Shown: positions 1 to 8,509, numbered from the stretch's first letter. The stretch is DNA of 64,000 nt from Mycolicibacterium tusciae JS617 (GCF_000243415.2 NZ_KI912270.1:6219837-6283836); one strand, 5' to 3'. Numbers and translations: made by a program. The notes: generated by a model from the sequence alone, not told the origin.

Positions 1-279
1 GGGTTTTCTCTCATTTCGGGATCAGGCGCTGTGCATGTAGCTCAGCGGACATTGTCCCCCGAACCTCCGCCTTTTCGATATAGCTCACGCTGCCTTGCCG
101 GCAGTGACTACATAATCGGCTGTGGGCGCACAACTCGTCGATCAGGTCACCCTTCGGCGACATCTTTCAATAACCCCTGATTCGCGCGACGGACACATGC
201 AGTGGGCCGAGGCAAACCTGTGAACGCGCTGTCCTACGCTGATGCGCAGAACTCGTCGATGAAGACCGCAGGAGATCAG
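1..279. other. Intergenic leader upstream of the aldolase gene
   Basis: No convincing gene lies here. An open frame runs from GTG 202 into the aldolase, but its first 26 residues do not resemble the family, so I treat 202-279 as untranslated leader. The segment presumably holds the aldolase promoter; I could not pick a −35/−10 pair with confidence. Confidence 0.4.
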
Positions 280-1164
280 GTGAACCAGGATCAGTTGAAG
301 AAGGCTCAAAGCGGTGCCGGCTTCATCGCCGCACTCGACCAGAGCGGCGGCAGCACCCCCAAGGCGCTGAAGCTCTACGGTATTTCCGAGGACGCCTACT
401 CCGGCGACAATCAGATGTTCGACCTGGTGCACGAGATGCGCTCCCGCATCATCACCAGTCCGGCCTTCAACGGCGACCGCATCATGGGCGCGATCCTTTT
501 CGAGATGACGATGGACCGCCAGGTCGAGGGTCGCGCGACCGCCGACTACCTGTGGAACGTCAAGAACGTCGTTCCGTTCCTCAAGATCGACAAGGGACTG
601 AACGACGAAAAGGACGGCGCGCAGACCATGAAGCCGATGCCGGGCCTCGATGATCTGCTCGACCGCGCGGTGGCCAACGGCGTCTTCGGCACCAAGGAGC
701 GCTCGGTCATCAAACTGCCCGGCGCCGGCCTCGACGCCGTCGTCGCCCAGCAGTTCGAGATCGGACTACAGGTCCTCGCGAAGGGCCTGGTGCCGATCAT
801 CGAGCCCGAGGTCGACATCAACAGCCCGAAGAAGGCCGAGGCCGAGGACCAACTCAACGCCGCGCTGCTCGAGAGCGTCAACAACCTCGGCGACGACCAG
901 AGGGTCATGCTCAAGCTGACGCTGCCCGACACCGACAACCTCTACAAAGAGCTCGTGGATCACCCGAAGGTGCTGCGGGTGGTGGCCCTGTCGGGCGGCT
1001 ACAACCGCGAGGACGCGTGTGAGCGGCTGGCCCGCAACACCGGCGTCATCGCAAGCTTCTCGCGTGCGCTGACCGAGGGGCTGAGCGCGCAACAGAGCGA
1101 TGAGGAATTCAACGCAACGTTGGATCAGGCGATCGCAAGCATTGCCAAGGCCTCCGCTACCTGA
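280..1164 (+). CDS. fda: Class I fructose-bisphosphate aldolase
   Basis: This enzyme cleaves fructose-1,6-bisphosphate to DHAP and glyceraldehyde-3-phosphate in cytosolic glycolysis and gluconeogenesis, through a Schiff base and without metal. The 294-residue product matches the Staphylococcus-type class I family along its length: an N-terminal AALDQSGGSTPKAL block, VPFLKIDKG, IIEPEVDI, and VMLKLTLP, which contains the likely Schiff-base Lys, then ALSGGY near the end. I chose GTG 280 because AGGAG lies about 6 bases upstream and family members begin at this point; GTG 202 and ATG 259 are in-frame alternatives. Mycobacteria also carry an unrelated class II aldolase, so this is probably a second isoform. 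The next gene follows without a gap. Confidence 0.93.
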   Translation: MNQDQLKKAQSGAGFIAALDQSGGSTPKALKLYGISEDAYSGDNQMFDLVHEMRSRIITSPAFNGDRIMGAILFEMTMDRQVEGRATADYLWNVKNVVPFLKIDKGLNDEKDGAQTMKPMPGLDDLLDRAVANGVFGTKERSVIKLPGAGLDAVVAQQFEIGLQVLAKGLVPIIEPEVDINSPKKAEAEDQLNAALLESVNNLGDDQRVMLKLTLPDTDNLYKELVDHPKVLRVVALSGGYNREDACERLARNTGVIASFSRALTEGLSAQQSDEEFNATLDQAIASIAKASAT

Positions 1165-2633
1165 GGCCGCCTGAGCGTATTCGCGGGGCCGCGGCGGCGC
1201 TGGTCGCCGGCGCCCTGCCTGCTCTGGCCTTTCCCGCCCCGTCCTGGTGGTGGCTGGCGTGGGTCGGGCTGATTCCGCTGCTGTTCGTCGTCCACGCGGC
1301 ACCGACCGCGGTGCAGGGCGGCGGACGCGCCTGGTTGGGCATGGCCGGTTTCCTGCTGGCGAACCAATATTGGCTCTTTGCGAGCGCGGGGCCGCTGCTG
1401 GCCGTGTTCGCGGTCGTCATCGGCGCGCTGTGGTTTCCATGGGGATGGGCGGCACATCGACTGCTCACCGGCGAGCCGACGGTCCGGCGGATGCTCACCG
1501 CGGTCGCGGTACTCCCTTCGGCCTGGGTGCTCGCCGAAAGTGTGCGGTCGTGGCACCGCCTCGGCGGACCATGGGCGCTGCTCGGCGGCTCACAATGGAA
1601 TCAGCCGGCGACGCTCGCACTCGCCTCGGTGGGCGGCGTATGGCTCGTCGGCTTCCTGGTGGTCGCCGTCAACACCGCGATCGTGGGGGCCATCCTGCTG
1701 CGGTCGTGGCGGGTGGCGGCGCTGGCGGTCGTCCTCGCGGTCCTCGGTCCGGCGTGGTTCTGGTGGGGTCCGGCGCCCGTGCCGGGATCCTCGGCGCGGG
1801 TCGCGCTCGTTCAGCCAGGCGACATCGACGACGGGGCGGCGCGACAGAGGGCCAGCGACTCCCTCACCCAAGGTTTGGGGGGCCAGCGGATCGACCTCGT
1901 GGTGTGGGGTGAGAGCAGCGTGGACGTCGATCTGACGGTCCACCCGGACGCGCTGGCCCGCCTGGTCGAATTGCGCCGACAGGTCGGGGCGGACCTGCTG
2001 GTCAATGTCGACGCACGGGCCGCCGACGGCGGGATCTACAAGTCGTCGGTGCTCATCGGCGCCGACGGCCCGCGCGGTTCATATACGAAGACGCGGCTGG
2101 TGCCGTTCGGCGAGTATGTGCCGCTGCGGTCCCTGCTGGGTTGGGCCACTCGTCATACCAAGGCAGCCGGCGAGGATCGCCGACGCGGCGACGGACCCGT
2201 CGTGCTGAACACGGGATCTTTGGCCATCGGACCGCTGATCAGCTTCGAGACCACTTTCTCGGATCTGCCGCGGCGCCTGGTCCGCCTGGGGGCCGAGATA
2301 CTCGCATTCCAGAGTTCGACATCGAGCTATCAAGGCAGCTGGGCGCAACCACAACTGGCGAGCATGGTCGCGGTCCACGCCGCCGAGACCGGCCGTCCCG
2401 CTGTGCACGCCGGGACATCAGGTGTCAGTTCGGCATTCGACGCGCGCGGTCGTGAACTCGGCAGGCTGCCCGCGTCAGACCGCGGCGTGCTGGTGGTCGA
2501 CGTGCCGCTGGCGTCTGGCGTCACCGTCTACGATCGGCTCGGCGAATGGCCGATCCTGTTGTCGCTGTTGATATTCGGCGCGTGGTGCGTTCAACAGGGA
2601 GTCAGCCGCGTCGCGCAACGGCGACGTGGGTGA
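1161..2633 (+). CDS. Apolipoprotein N-acyltransferase-like membrane protein, Ser in place of catalytic Cys
   Basis: The product is a carbon-nitrogen hydrolase domain behind several N-terminal membrane helices, the architecture of Lnt, which adds the third acyl chain to lipoproteins. Two of the three catalytic residues are visible: Glu in VVWGES (1911-1913) and Lys in YTKTRLVPFGEY (2088-2090). The position of the nucleophilic Cys reads LISFE, with Ser at 2241-2243, where active Lnt has a CYE-type motif. From memory, one of the two Lnt homologues of M. bovis BCG also has Ser here. Start is a problem: Lnt-like sequence (LAFPAPSWWWLAWVGLIPLL) is encoded from about 1185, but the first standard start in frame is GTG 1311. 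CTG 1161, overlapping the aldolase stop, is my tentative start. It is probably co-transcribed with the aldolase gene. Confidence 0.8.
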   Translation: MRPPERIRGAAAALVAGALPALAFPAPSWWWLAWVGLIPLLFVVHAAPTAVQGGGRAWLGMAGFLLANQYWLFASAGPLLAVFAVVIGALWFPWGWAAHRLLTGEPTVRRMLTAVAVLPSAWVLAESVRSWHRLGGPWALLGGSQWNQPATLALASVGGVWLVGFLVVAVNTAIVGAILLRSWRVAALAVVLAVLGPAWFWWGPAPVPGSSARVALVQPGDIDDGAARQRASDSLTQGLGGQRIDLVVWGESSVDVDLTVHPDALARLVELRRQVGADLLVNVDARAADGGIYKSSVLIGADGPRGSYTKTRLVPFGEYVPLRSLLGWATRHTKAAGEDRRRGDGPVVLNTGSLAIGPLISFETTFSDLPRRLVRLGAEILAFQSSTSSYQGSWAQPQLASMVAVHAAETGRPAVHAGTSGVSSAFDARGRELGRLPASDRGVLVVDVPLASGVTVYDRLGEWPILLSLLIFGAWCVQQGVSRVAQRRRG

Positions 2634-2645
2634 TGCCGCCGATAA

Positions 2646-3092
2646 TTACGGCGTGGTGTGCACAATCAGCACGTCGGTCTTGGACCGGCGCGCGACGTTG
2701 GCGGGTACGGAGCCCAGCAGCCGGCCGGCGATCGTGGAGAGGCCGACGTTGCCGACCACGAGGAGGTCTGCCTTGATCTCTTCAGCGAGGTCGACGAGGG
2801 CGTCGACGGGTGCGCCGACGATCGCCTTCTCCTCGACGGTCTTGGCGCCCGCTTGCTGCGCACGTTCCTTGGCCTCACGCAGAATCGCGTAGATGGGGGC
2901 GTTGCCCGACATCTTGTAGCCCTCGTCCTTGAGCACGTCGGCCGCGCGCTGATCTTCGCTCTGGGGGAAGTACGCCGTCGCGACGACCACCGTCGCGCCG
3001 GACCCGGCGGCGATCTGGCCGGCTTTCTCCACCGCGCGCAGCGACGAATCCGAACCGTCCGTGCCGACCAAGATGGTCGTGTAGCCGCTCAT
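2646..3092 (-). CDS. Universal stress protein, Rv1636-like
   Basis: This is a 148-residue single-domain USP of the ATP/cAMP-binding fold. It begins ILVGTDGSDSSLRAV, with the nucleotide-binding Asp, and has the GxVG...G-type loop near the C-terminus (VVGNVGLSTIAGRLLGSVPANV). Size and position match M. tuberculosis Rv1636 (TB15.3), reported to bind cAMP. ATG 3092 is chosen because GGGAGG lies just upstream and a longer frame to 3173 adds unrelated residues. It converges on the Lnt-like gene with 12 bp between stops. A cAMP role would fit the adenylate cyclase further along the window, but that link is inference. Confidence 0.9.
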   Translation of the reverse strand: MSGYTTILVGTDGSDSSLRAVEKAGQIAAGSGATVVVATAYFPQSEDQRAADVLKDEGYKMSGNAPIYAILREAKERAQQAGAKTVEEKAIVGAPVDALVDLAEEIKADLLVVGNVGLSTIAGRLLGSVPANVARRSKTDVLIVHTTP

Positions 3093-3274
3093 TCGTGCCC
3101 TCCCAATGTAGGTTGCAGCGCCACCCGAGACAGTAACCCGTCGTCCGGCGAACATGGGTGCGAATGACCACACATGACTGGCATCAGCCTGGTCTTTCGC
3201 CGTTTTGCGCCAGCAACATCACCCCGACCGTCCCGACGTGATCCCGCCTACACACCCTTGTCGGGCGGGTGCCG

Positions 3275-4243
3275 TCAGATGCCGTGGCCGGCCGCGTCGC
3301 CGCGCGCGTACTCCCGGGGGGAACAGCCGCTCACCCGGGTGAACGCCGTGGTGAATGCACTCGCGGATTGGTAACCAACCCTGCCCGCCACCTCCGCGAG
3401 CGAGGGCCGCTCTCCGCGCAGCATGTCCTTGGCCAGCGCCACCCGCCACTCCAGTACGTACTGCATCGGCGGCATTCCGATCGTGCGAGTGAACCGTTCC
3501 GCGAAGACGGCTCGCGACATATTCGCTGTGCGTGCCAGCTTCTCCACCGTCCAGCCCCGCGCCACGTCGGCGTGGATCTCGCGGAGCGCGCCGGCCAGGC
3601 CCGGATCTGAGAGTCCGGCGATCAGGCCTTGTTCTCCCGCCGCTGGACGTTCGGTTCGGAACCGGCATGCCTCGATCAGCAAGACCTCGACGAGTCTCTC
3701 CAGAATCAACTCGCGACACGGGTGTTGGGTAATCGCCTCCTCGGTGATCAGATCCACGATCCGACTCAGGCGGGCCGAGCCTGGTTCGCCGCGGCGAACG
3801 AGAACCGTTGGCGGCAAAAGCTTTACCAGAAGCATGGCGTTGGCACGGTCGAAGCGGAAGTAGCCACCGAGCATTCGCATCGGGGCCGAGCCATCCGGGG
3901 GGCCATAGTGCGCGTCACCCGCGGGATAGAGCTCGACATCGACCGGCTCGAGGGTCTGCTCACTGGCCATGACGAAGCTCGGTGTCTCGGGGAATAGCAG
4001 AAAATCGCCTTGGCGGAGCTCCAGGGGGGCGATCCCGTCCGGATCGAGCCAACAGCTTCCCTCGATCATCAGGCAGAAAGACGGATCGGCGTATCGCGGT
4101 TTGCGGACGCTCCAGTCCCCGGCGCCGCTCACCACTTTCGACAGCACGACCTGCGGGCGCAACAACGGAATGATCGCTTCGAGCGGATCGGCGGCGGCCG
4201 CGATATCTGTCGGCGAGACAGCTCCGGTGTCCCGGACGTGCAT
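3275..4243 (-). CDS. AraC-family transcriptional regulator with cupin domain
   Basis: The 322-residue protein has an N-terminal cupin-type sensor (about residues 20-190; LELRQGDFLLFP is a typical strand-turn) and a C-terminal double helix-turn-helix of the AraC family (about 215-315), including RVGYQSASAFTTAFTRVSGCSPREYAR. It lies 33 bp downstream of the SDR gene on the same strand, so the two probably form an operon, and it may control that operon. The effector is unknown. This cupin subclass often regulates dehydrogenase or hydrolase genes beside it. Confidence 0.88.
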   Translation of the reverse strand: MHVRDTGAVSPTDIAAAADPLEAIIPLLRPQVVLSKVVSGAGDWSVRKPRYADPSFCLMIEGSCWLDPDGIAPLELRQGDFLLFPETPSFVMASEQTLEPVDVELYPAGDAHYGPPDGSAPMRMLGGYFRFDRANAMLLVKLLPPTVLVRRGEPGSARLSRIVDLITEEAITQHPCRELILERLVEVLLIEACRFRTERPAAGEQGLIAGLSDPGLAGALREIHADVARGWTVEKLARTANMSRAVFAERFTRTIGMPPMQYVLEWRVALAKDMLRGERPSLAEVAGRVGYQSASAFTTAFTRVSGCSPREYARGDAAGHGI

Positions 4244-4276
4244 GCCGACAAGGTATCGCCGTGCCGACGCCGGCGC

Positions 4277-5026
4277 CTAACGCGCCCCGGCGCTCGCCAG
4301 CTCCACCGCATCCGCCCCGGCAGGGAATCGGAGCTGGCCCGAGGTGTCGGTAGCGGCACAGTAGACGGTCTCGGCCACGTCGGACTCCGTGGTAAAGACG
4401 GTCGCGTCACCGAACGCCTCGAAGATCGGCGCCGCGAAGGCCTGATACGGCTCGGGAACCAGGCCGTCCATCCGGGACACACCGTTGCTGGTGAAACTCG
4501 TCGACGGCCCGTAGCCGGGCTCGACAAGTTTGGCGGTGACGTTCACGGCGTCGAGTTCGAGTGCGAGTGATGCGGTGAACCCTTCGATCGCCATCTTGCT
4601 CGCCGTGTACACGGCCGCCAGCGGCATCGCCGTCAGCGTCACGCTCGACGTCACGTTGACCACCACACCCGAACCACGCTCGCGCATCTGGGGCAGGACA
4701 GCCTGCGTCATCGCCATCACCCCGAAGGTGTTGGTTTCGAACACTTCCCGGATGGTTTTCATCGGCATGGGCTCGAACGCGCCGACAACCCCGATGCCCG
4801 CGTTGTTGACCAGCACGTCGATCGGGCCGCTCGCCTCGATCGCCGCGGCAATGCTTTCGGGCTTGGTCACGTCCAGTGCAAGCAACTGGATTCGGTCCGA
4901 TTCCGGTAGGAGGCCTTGGCGCGGTGTGCGCATCGTCGCGATCACCTTCCACCCATTCGCGTGGAAGTGGCGCGCGGTCTCGAGTCCGTAGCCTGACGAG
5001 CAACCTGTGATGAGAACTGATTTCAT
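4277..5026 (-). CDS. Short-chain dehydrogenase/reductase
   Basis: This 249-residue SDR has the Rossmann signature TGCSSGYG near the N-terminus, the NNAGIG motif at about residues 80-85 and the catalytic YTASK motif at about 149-153, preceded by the active-site Ser in VTSS. It is an NAD(P)-dependent oxidoreductase with unknown substrate. ATG 5026 opens directly into KSVLITG, the normal SDR N-terminus; a longer frame to 5062 is not supported. It is first in an operon with the AraC regulator and divergent from udgX, so its promoter lies in 5027-5132. Confidence 0.9.
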   Translation of the reverse strand: MKSVLITGCSSGYGLETARHFHANGWKVIATMRTPRQGLLPESDRIQLLALDVTKPESIAAAIEASGPIDVLVNNAGIGVVGAFEPMPMKTIREVFETNTFGVMAMTQAVLPQMRERGSGVVVNVTSSVTLTAMPLAAVYTASKMAIEGFTASLALELDAVNVTAKLVEPGYGPSTSFTSNGVSRMDGLVPEPYQAFAAPIFEAFGDATVFTTESDVAETVYCAATDTSGQLRFPAGADAVELASAGAR

Positions 5027-5132
5027 GACATCGACGCTAAGGCCGCTGGTCCAGACGATCAATGCCGTAAGGTCCGTAAAACATTACAGATCGTCTTGGT
5101 GTGATCGGCGCATCGCCGGGTAACCGGATGAC

Positions 5133-5786
5133 ATGGCAGCGCACACCGCGGCCGAATTCGTTCCCGACAGCCTCAAGTTGGACGAACTCGCGCACGCCGC
5201 GCACGACTGTAAAGGTTGCGACCTGTACCTGGACGCCACCCAGACGGTGTTTGGCGCCGGATCGGTCGAAGCCGACCTCATGTTGGTCGGCGAACAGCCC
5301 GGCGACCAGGAGGACAAGAGCGGCGCGCCGTTCGTCGGCCCTGCCGGCAGGCTGCTGGACAAGGCGCTTGCGGCGGCAGGCGTGGACCGCGACCGGCTCT
5401 ATGTCACCAATGCGGTCAAACACTTCAAGTTCACGTTTGGTGAGCGCGGTAAGCGCCGCATCCACAAGACTCCGAGCAGGACGGAAGTGGTGTCGTGCCG
5501 ACCCTGGCTGCTTGCCGAGTTGGACGCGGTGCGACCCGGAGTGCTGATGCTGCTCGGCGCGACGGCCGCACAGTCGTTGATGGGAAGCACTTTTCGGCTC
5601 ACGGCCCATCGTGGCGAGGTGCTACGTCTGCCCGACGCAGAGGAATTCAAGTTCGATCCCGCCGTGGTGGTGACCGCGCACCCGTCGTCGGTGTTGCGCG
5701 GCCGCCCCGCGGACCGCGACAAGGCGTTCGACGCACTGGTGTCGGATCTGCGGTTCGCCGACGGTCTTCTGGCAGGTGGACGATGA
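5133..5786 (+). CDS. udgX: UdgX-type uracil-DNA glycosylase (covalent uracil-DNA binder)
   Basis: UdgX excises uracil from DNA and stays covalently attached at the abasic site. The 217-residue product shows motif A GEQPGDQED (residues 53-61), the family-defining insertion loop ending KRRIH (107-111), in which His111 should be the covalent nucleophile, and motif B HPSSVLR (183-189). Cys26 and Cys29 in CKGC, with Cys122, are candidate ligands for the family's 4Fe-4S cluster. The KRRIH loop separates it from ordinary family 4 UDGs. ATG 5133 gives the expected N-terminus. The hydrolase gene downstream overlaps it, suggesting co-transcription. Confidence 0.94.
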   Translation: MAAHTAAEFVPDSLKLDELAHAAHDCKGCDLYLDATQTVFGAGSVEADLMLVGEQPGDQEDKSGAPFVGPAGRLLDKALAAAGVDRDRLYVTNAVKHFKFTFGERGKRRIHKTPSRTEVVSCRPWLLAELDAVRPGVLMLLGATAAQSLMGSTFRLTAHRGEVLRLPDAEEFKFDPAVVVTAHPSSVLRGRPADRDKAFDALVSDLRFADGLLAGGR

Positions 5787-6654
5787 TCAGCCCATGCAGG
5801 ACACCGGCGATCACGTCATTCGGCTGAGTGACGGCCGATCGCTTGGCTACGCGGAATATGGGAAGCCTGACGGCCTCCCGATCGTCAACTGCCACGGCGG
5901 ACTCGCCTGTCGGCTCGATGTGGCCGCAGCGGATGACGTTGCCACCGAAGCCGGTGTCCGGCTGATCTCACCCGACCGGCCCGGCGTCGGTCTCTCGGCT
6001 CCCAGTCCGGGTCGCACCTTGTCCGGCTGGGCTCAGGACGTCGCCGAGTTGGCCGACCAGCTCGGCGTGGAGCGGTTCGCCGCCATGGGCTGGTCCATGG
6101 GCGGACAGTACGCGGCAGCCGTCGGGCATTTCCTGCGTCACCGGGTGACCGGGGTGGCGATCGTCGCCGGGGCGCTGCCGCTGACCGAACCCGGCGTATT
6201 CGGCGAACTGCCCGCGATGGATCGATACTTCACCCGCGTATCCGAGCGTGCGCCGTGGCTGGCACAACAGTGGTTTCGGGTCATGGGCCTTGCGCCACGA
6301 CTCGCCCCAGTGCTGTACGGCCGCATGGCCGCACGCGACCTGGGACCGGCCGACGCCGCCGTTATCCGCGGCGAGGGATTCCCCGCGTTCGCGCGGATGT
6401 CACGCGAAGCGATGCGCCAACCGGCCGGTGCCGTCGAGGAATACCGCGCCTGGATGCGGCCGTGGGGTTTTGCACCCGAAGACCTCGACGTTCCCGTCGA
6501 CGTCTGGACGGGAACACTGGACCAATTGCTAGACCCGACCTGGCCGCACCGACTTGCGGCACGAATCCCGAATGCCACGTTGAACATTCGCGACGGCGGA
6601 CACTTCGTCGCGCACCTGCACTACCGGGAGATATTCGACTCGCTGCGCCGCTAG
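5776..6654 (+). CDS. Alpha/beta-fold hydrolase
   Basis: The 292-residue protein has the alpha/beta hydrolase layout: NCHGG oxyanion loop, DRPGVG, nucleophile elbow GWSMGG with catalytic Ser, Asp in the TGTLDQLLDP region and His in DGGHFVAH close to the end. Substrate unknown; it could be an esterase, lipase or epoxide-hydrolase relative. GTG 5776 overlaps the udgX stop by 11 bases; ATG 5794 is a plausible alternative giving 286 residues. Its stop shares four bases (CTAG) with the stop of the convergent secreted-protein gene. Confidence 0.88.
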   Translation: MDDDQPMQDTGDHVIRLSDGRSLGYAEYGKPDGLPIVNCHGGLACRLDVAAADDVATEAGVRLISPDRPGVGLSAPSPGRTLSGWAQDVAELADQLGVERFAAMGWSMGGQYAAAVGHFLRHRVTGVAIVAGALPLTEPGVFGELPAMDRYFTRVSERAPWLAQQWFRVMGLAPRLAPVLYGRMAARDLGPADAAVIRGEGFPAFARMSREAMRQPAGAVEEYRAWMRPWGFAPEDLDVPVDVWTGTLDQLLDPTWPHRLAARIPNATLNIRDGGHFVAHLHYREIFDSLRR

Positions 6655-6917
6655 CAGACGGCCGGCGGCACCCATCCGGAGACGTTCGGTGGCACCCATC
6701 CGCAGGGGCCGCCGTAGCGAGGACCGTCCCACCTGGACTCACGCCAGTACCGGTCATCGTCGTGCCGGTGGTCATGCCACCGGGGCTTGTTCAGCTTCAA
6801 CGTGATTCCGGGTGAATTCGGCGCTGCCGGTTCCGCATTGGCTACACCCGCACTCAACCCAACCGCCGTGAAGCCCACAACTAACGCCACACCGGCGCCA
6901 AACTTCGTCATATTCAC
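6651..6917 (-). CDS. Small secreted His/Asp/Trp-rich protein, function unknown
   Basis: About 88 residues. A hydrophobic signal peptide ends at ANA-EPAAP (about residue 29), so the mature part is roughly 60 residues and exported. It contains a charged stretch rich in His, Asp, Arg and Trp (HDHRHDDDRYW), then two copies of GWVPP and two Cys (GGPCGWVPP and a C-terminal PPAVC) that could form a disulfide. The His/Asp cluster suggests metal binding, but this is a guess. GTG 6917 is preceded by GAGG at good spacing; ATG 6911 and TTG 6923 are alternatives. I do not recognise a named family. Confidence 0.7.
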   Translation of the reverse strand: MNMTKFGAGVALVVGFTAVGLSAGVANAEPAAPNSPGITLKLNKPRWHDHRHDDDRYWRESRWDGPRYGGPCGWVPPNVSGWVPPAVC

Positions 6918-7141
6918 GATCAAACCTCTGCAAGATAGCTATCCGACCCGATCCAAATCCTAGTCGGATCGCCAGTCGGCCGCGACGTCCGCCCTGGGGT
7001 TTACGCGCGCCGGAAGATTCAGCAAAGAGGATGGCGTTTCGCGGGTAGAGTGCGCTGAACGTCGTTCTGCTGCAGGACTATTGATCCAGGCGATTTGCGA
7101 CCGACGCGTCCGTAAATACGTACCGCAAAGCTCCGAACAAC

Positions 7142-7573
7142 TCACCCGTACAACGACTCGAACTTGCGGATGGAGCGTTCGATGTCACCTTTGACGGCAC
7201 GCACTGCCGCCATACCGATCGGACCGAACAGGGGCTTGCCGCCCAGGTCGATGTTCACCGTGAAGGAGCATCCTTCTTCTGTCGGCGTCACCGTCATCTT
7301 CAGCGCGTACTTCGTCCCGCCGACGCCGTCACCGGTGATGCCGATCAGTCGCGGCGGATCCAACTCACGGATCGTCCATTTGACCCGGTTGCGCATCCCC
7401 TTCGCACCTGCGACGCCGACGATCGTCGTGCCGACGGTCAGTTCCGACGGCAGCTCGCTGCGCCAGCCCTCGTGCATCTGCAACCAGTCGCCGAGCGTGG
7501 ACAGGTCCGATACGTGTGCCCACGCATCCTCAGGGCTCAACGAGAGGTCGCGGGAGAGTTCGAGCTTGGCCAC
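7142..7573 (-). CDS. SRPBCC-fold protein, Rv0910 toxin-like
   Basis: The 143-residue protein has the START/polyketide-cyclase (SRPBCC) fold. It closely resembles my recollection of M. tuberculosis Rv0910, described as the toxin of the Rv0909-Rv0910 pair: the MAKLELSRDL opening, DAWAHVSDLS, GAKGMRNRV and GGKPLFGPIG blocks agree. ATG 7573 is unambiguous. In M. tuberculosis a small antitoxin gene sits immediately upstream; here that position is taken by tRNA-Cys and I find no antitoxin-like frame. It may therefore be an orphan homologue with a ligand-binding role. Confidence 0.8.
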   Translation of the reverse strand: MAKLELSRDLSLSPEDAWAHVSDLSTLGDWLQMHEGWRSELPSELTVGTTIVGVAGAKGMRNRVKWTIRELDPPRLIGITGDGVGGTKYALKMTVTPTEEGCSFTVNIDLGGKPLFGPIGMAAVRAVKGDIERSIRKFESLYG

Positions 7574-7593
7574 GCCGAAATACTAGGACTACG

Positions 7594-7664
7594 AGCGAGT
7601 GACGGGATTCGAACCCGTGTAAACGGCTTTGCAGGCCGGTGCCTTGCCTCTCAGCCACACCCGC
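7594..7664 (-). tRNA. tRNA-Cys (anticodon GCA)
   Basis: The reverse complement folds as a cloverleaf: acceptor strands GCGGGTG and CACTCGC pair over seven positions with one G-U, the anticodon arm CGGCCTGCAAAGCCG carries GCA, and the T arm contains GGTTCGAATCC. Length is 71 nt, discriminator U, and CCA is not encoded. It sits 20 bp upstream of the SRPBCC gene on the same strand. Confidence 0.95.
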
Positions 7665-7780
7665 AGCGGAAACGACGATGCCACCGCACCGGGCACCGGC
7701 CCACCGTTGAAATCGTCGTGATGCGAATCGACGGCGCGCCGAACATCATCACGCAGGCCCCCCAGGGCTAATTTGTCCGC

Positions 7781-8509
7781 ATGGATGTCTTGTTGGCCGC
7801 GGATCCGCCCTTCTTCGGCGGCCCGGGCCAGGGCACCCGCCAGATCGTCGAGTTGTTCGTCGCATTCGGGCTCACGGCGCTGATCGGACTCGAGCGAGAA
7901 CTGCAGGGCAAGAGCGCCGGAGTGCGGACGCAAACCATTGTCGGCACGGCCTCGGCACTGATCCTGCTGGTCAGCAAGTACGGCTTCAACGACGTCCTGC
8001 AGGCCGGACTCGTCGAAGTCGACCCGTCCCGCGTCGCCGCCCAGATCGTCTCGGGCATCGGCTTTCTCGGCGCCGGCATCATCATCTTCCGGCGGGGCTC
8101 GGTGCACGGTCTGACGACGGCGGCCGCGGTCTGGGAGTCCGCGGCCATCGGCATGGCGGCAGGGTCTGGTCTGCTGCTACTGGCCGTCACCGTGACCGCG
8201 ATGCACTTCCTCGTCGTTATCGGCTTCCTGCCTCTGGCGCGCTGGCTCACCTCCCGGTTGAGCGGATCGGTCACCATGCACGTCAGCTACGAGGAAGGCC
8301 AAGGTGTGATGAGCCGCCTTCTGCAGGCGTGTGAGCGGCGCCAATGGCAGCTCACCGACCTCGCGAACGACGCGGCGGAGGCCGCGGGCGCGGGACAGGC
8401 GGGGGTGTTGCTGACGCTGTCGGGCAGAGGGATTGTGAATGCGGCAGTGGTCGTGGCGGGAATCGCCGGCGTGACCGGGGTCCACCAGTACGACGACGAC
8501 CCCGACTGA
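7781..8509 (+). CDS. mgtC: MgtC/SapB-family membrane protein
   Basis: The 242-residue product has the MgtC membrane domain (about four to five helices, residues 20-155) with signatures LIGLERE and [11 protein letters not shown], followed by a soluble ACT-like C-terminal domain (about 165-240). In mycobacteria and Salmonella MgtC supports survival in low magnesium and in macrophages, and it can restrain F-type ATP synthase. ATG 7781 gives the usual short N-terminus. Its TGA overlaps the ATG of the nucleosidase gene (TGATG at 8507-8511), indicating translational coupling. No Mg-responsive leader was recognised upstream. Confidence 0.92.
   Translation: MDVLLAADPPFFGGPGQGTRQIVELFVAFGLTALIGLERELQGKSAGVRTQTIVGTASALILLVSKYGFNDVLQAGLVEVDPSRVAAQIVSGIGFLGAGIIIFRRGSVHGLTTAAAVWESAAIGMAAGSGLLLLAVTVTAMHFLVVIGFLPLARWLTSRLSGSVTMHVSYEEGQGVMSRLLQACERRQWQLTDLANDAAEAAGAGQAGVLLTLSGRGIVNAAVVVAGIAGVTGVHQYDDDPD

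Noticed and set aside
6960..7145. 61-codon minus-strand frame just downstream of the SRPBCC gene
   Set aside because: Considered as a possible antitoxin, but it is Arg/Ser-rich, lacks a ribosome site and does not resemble Rv0909.
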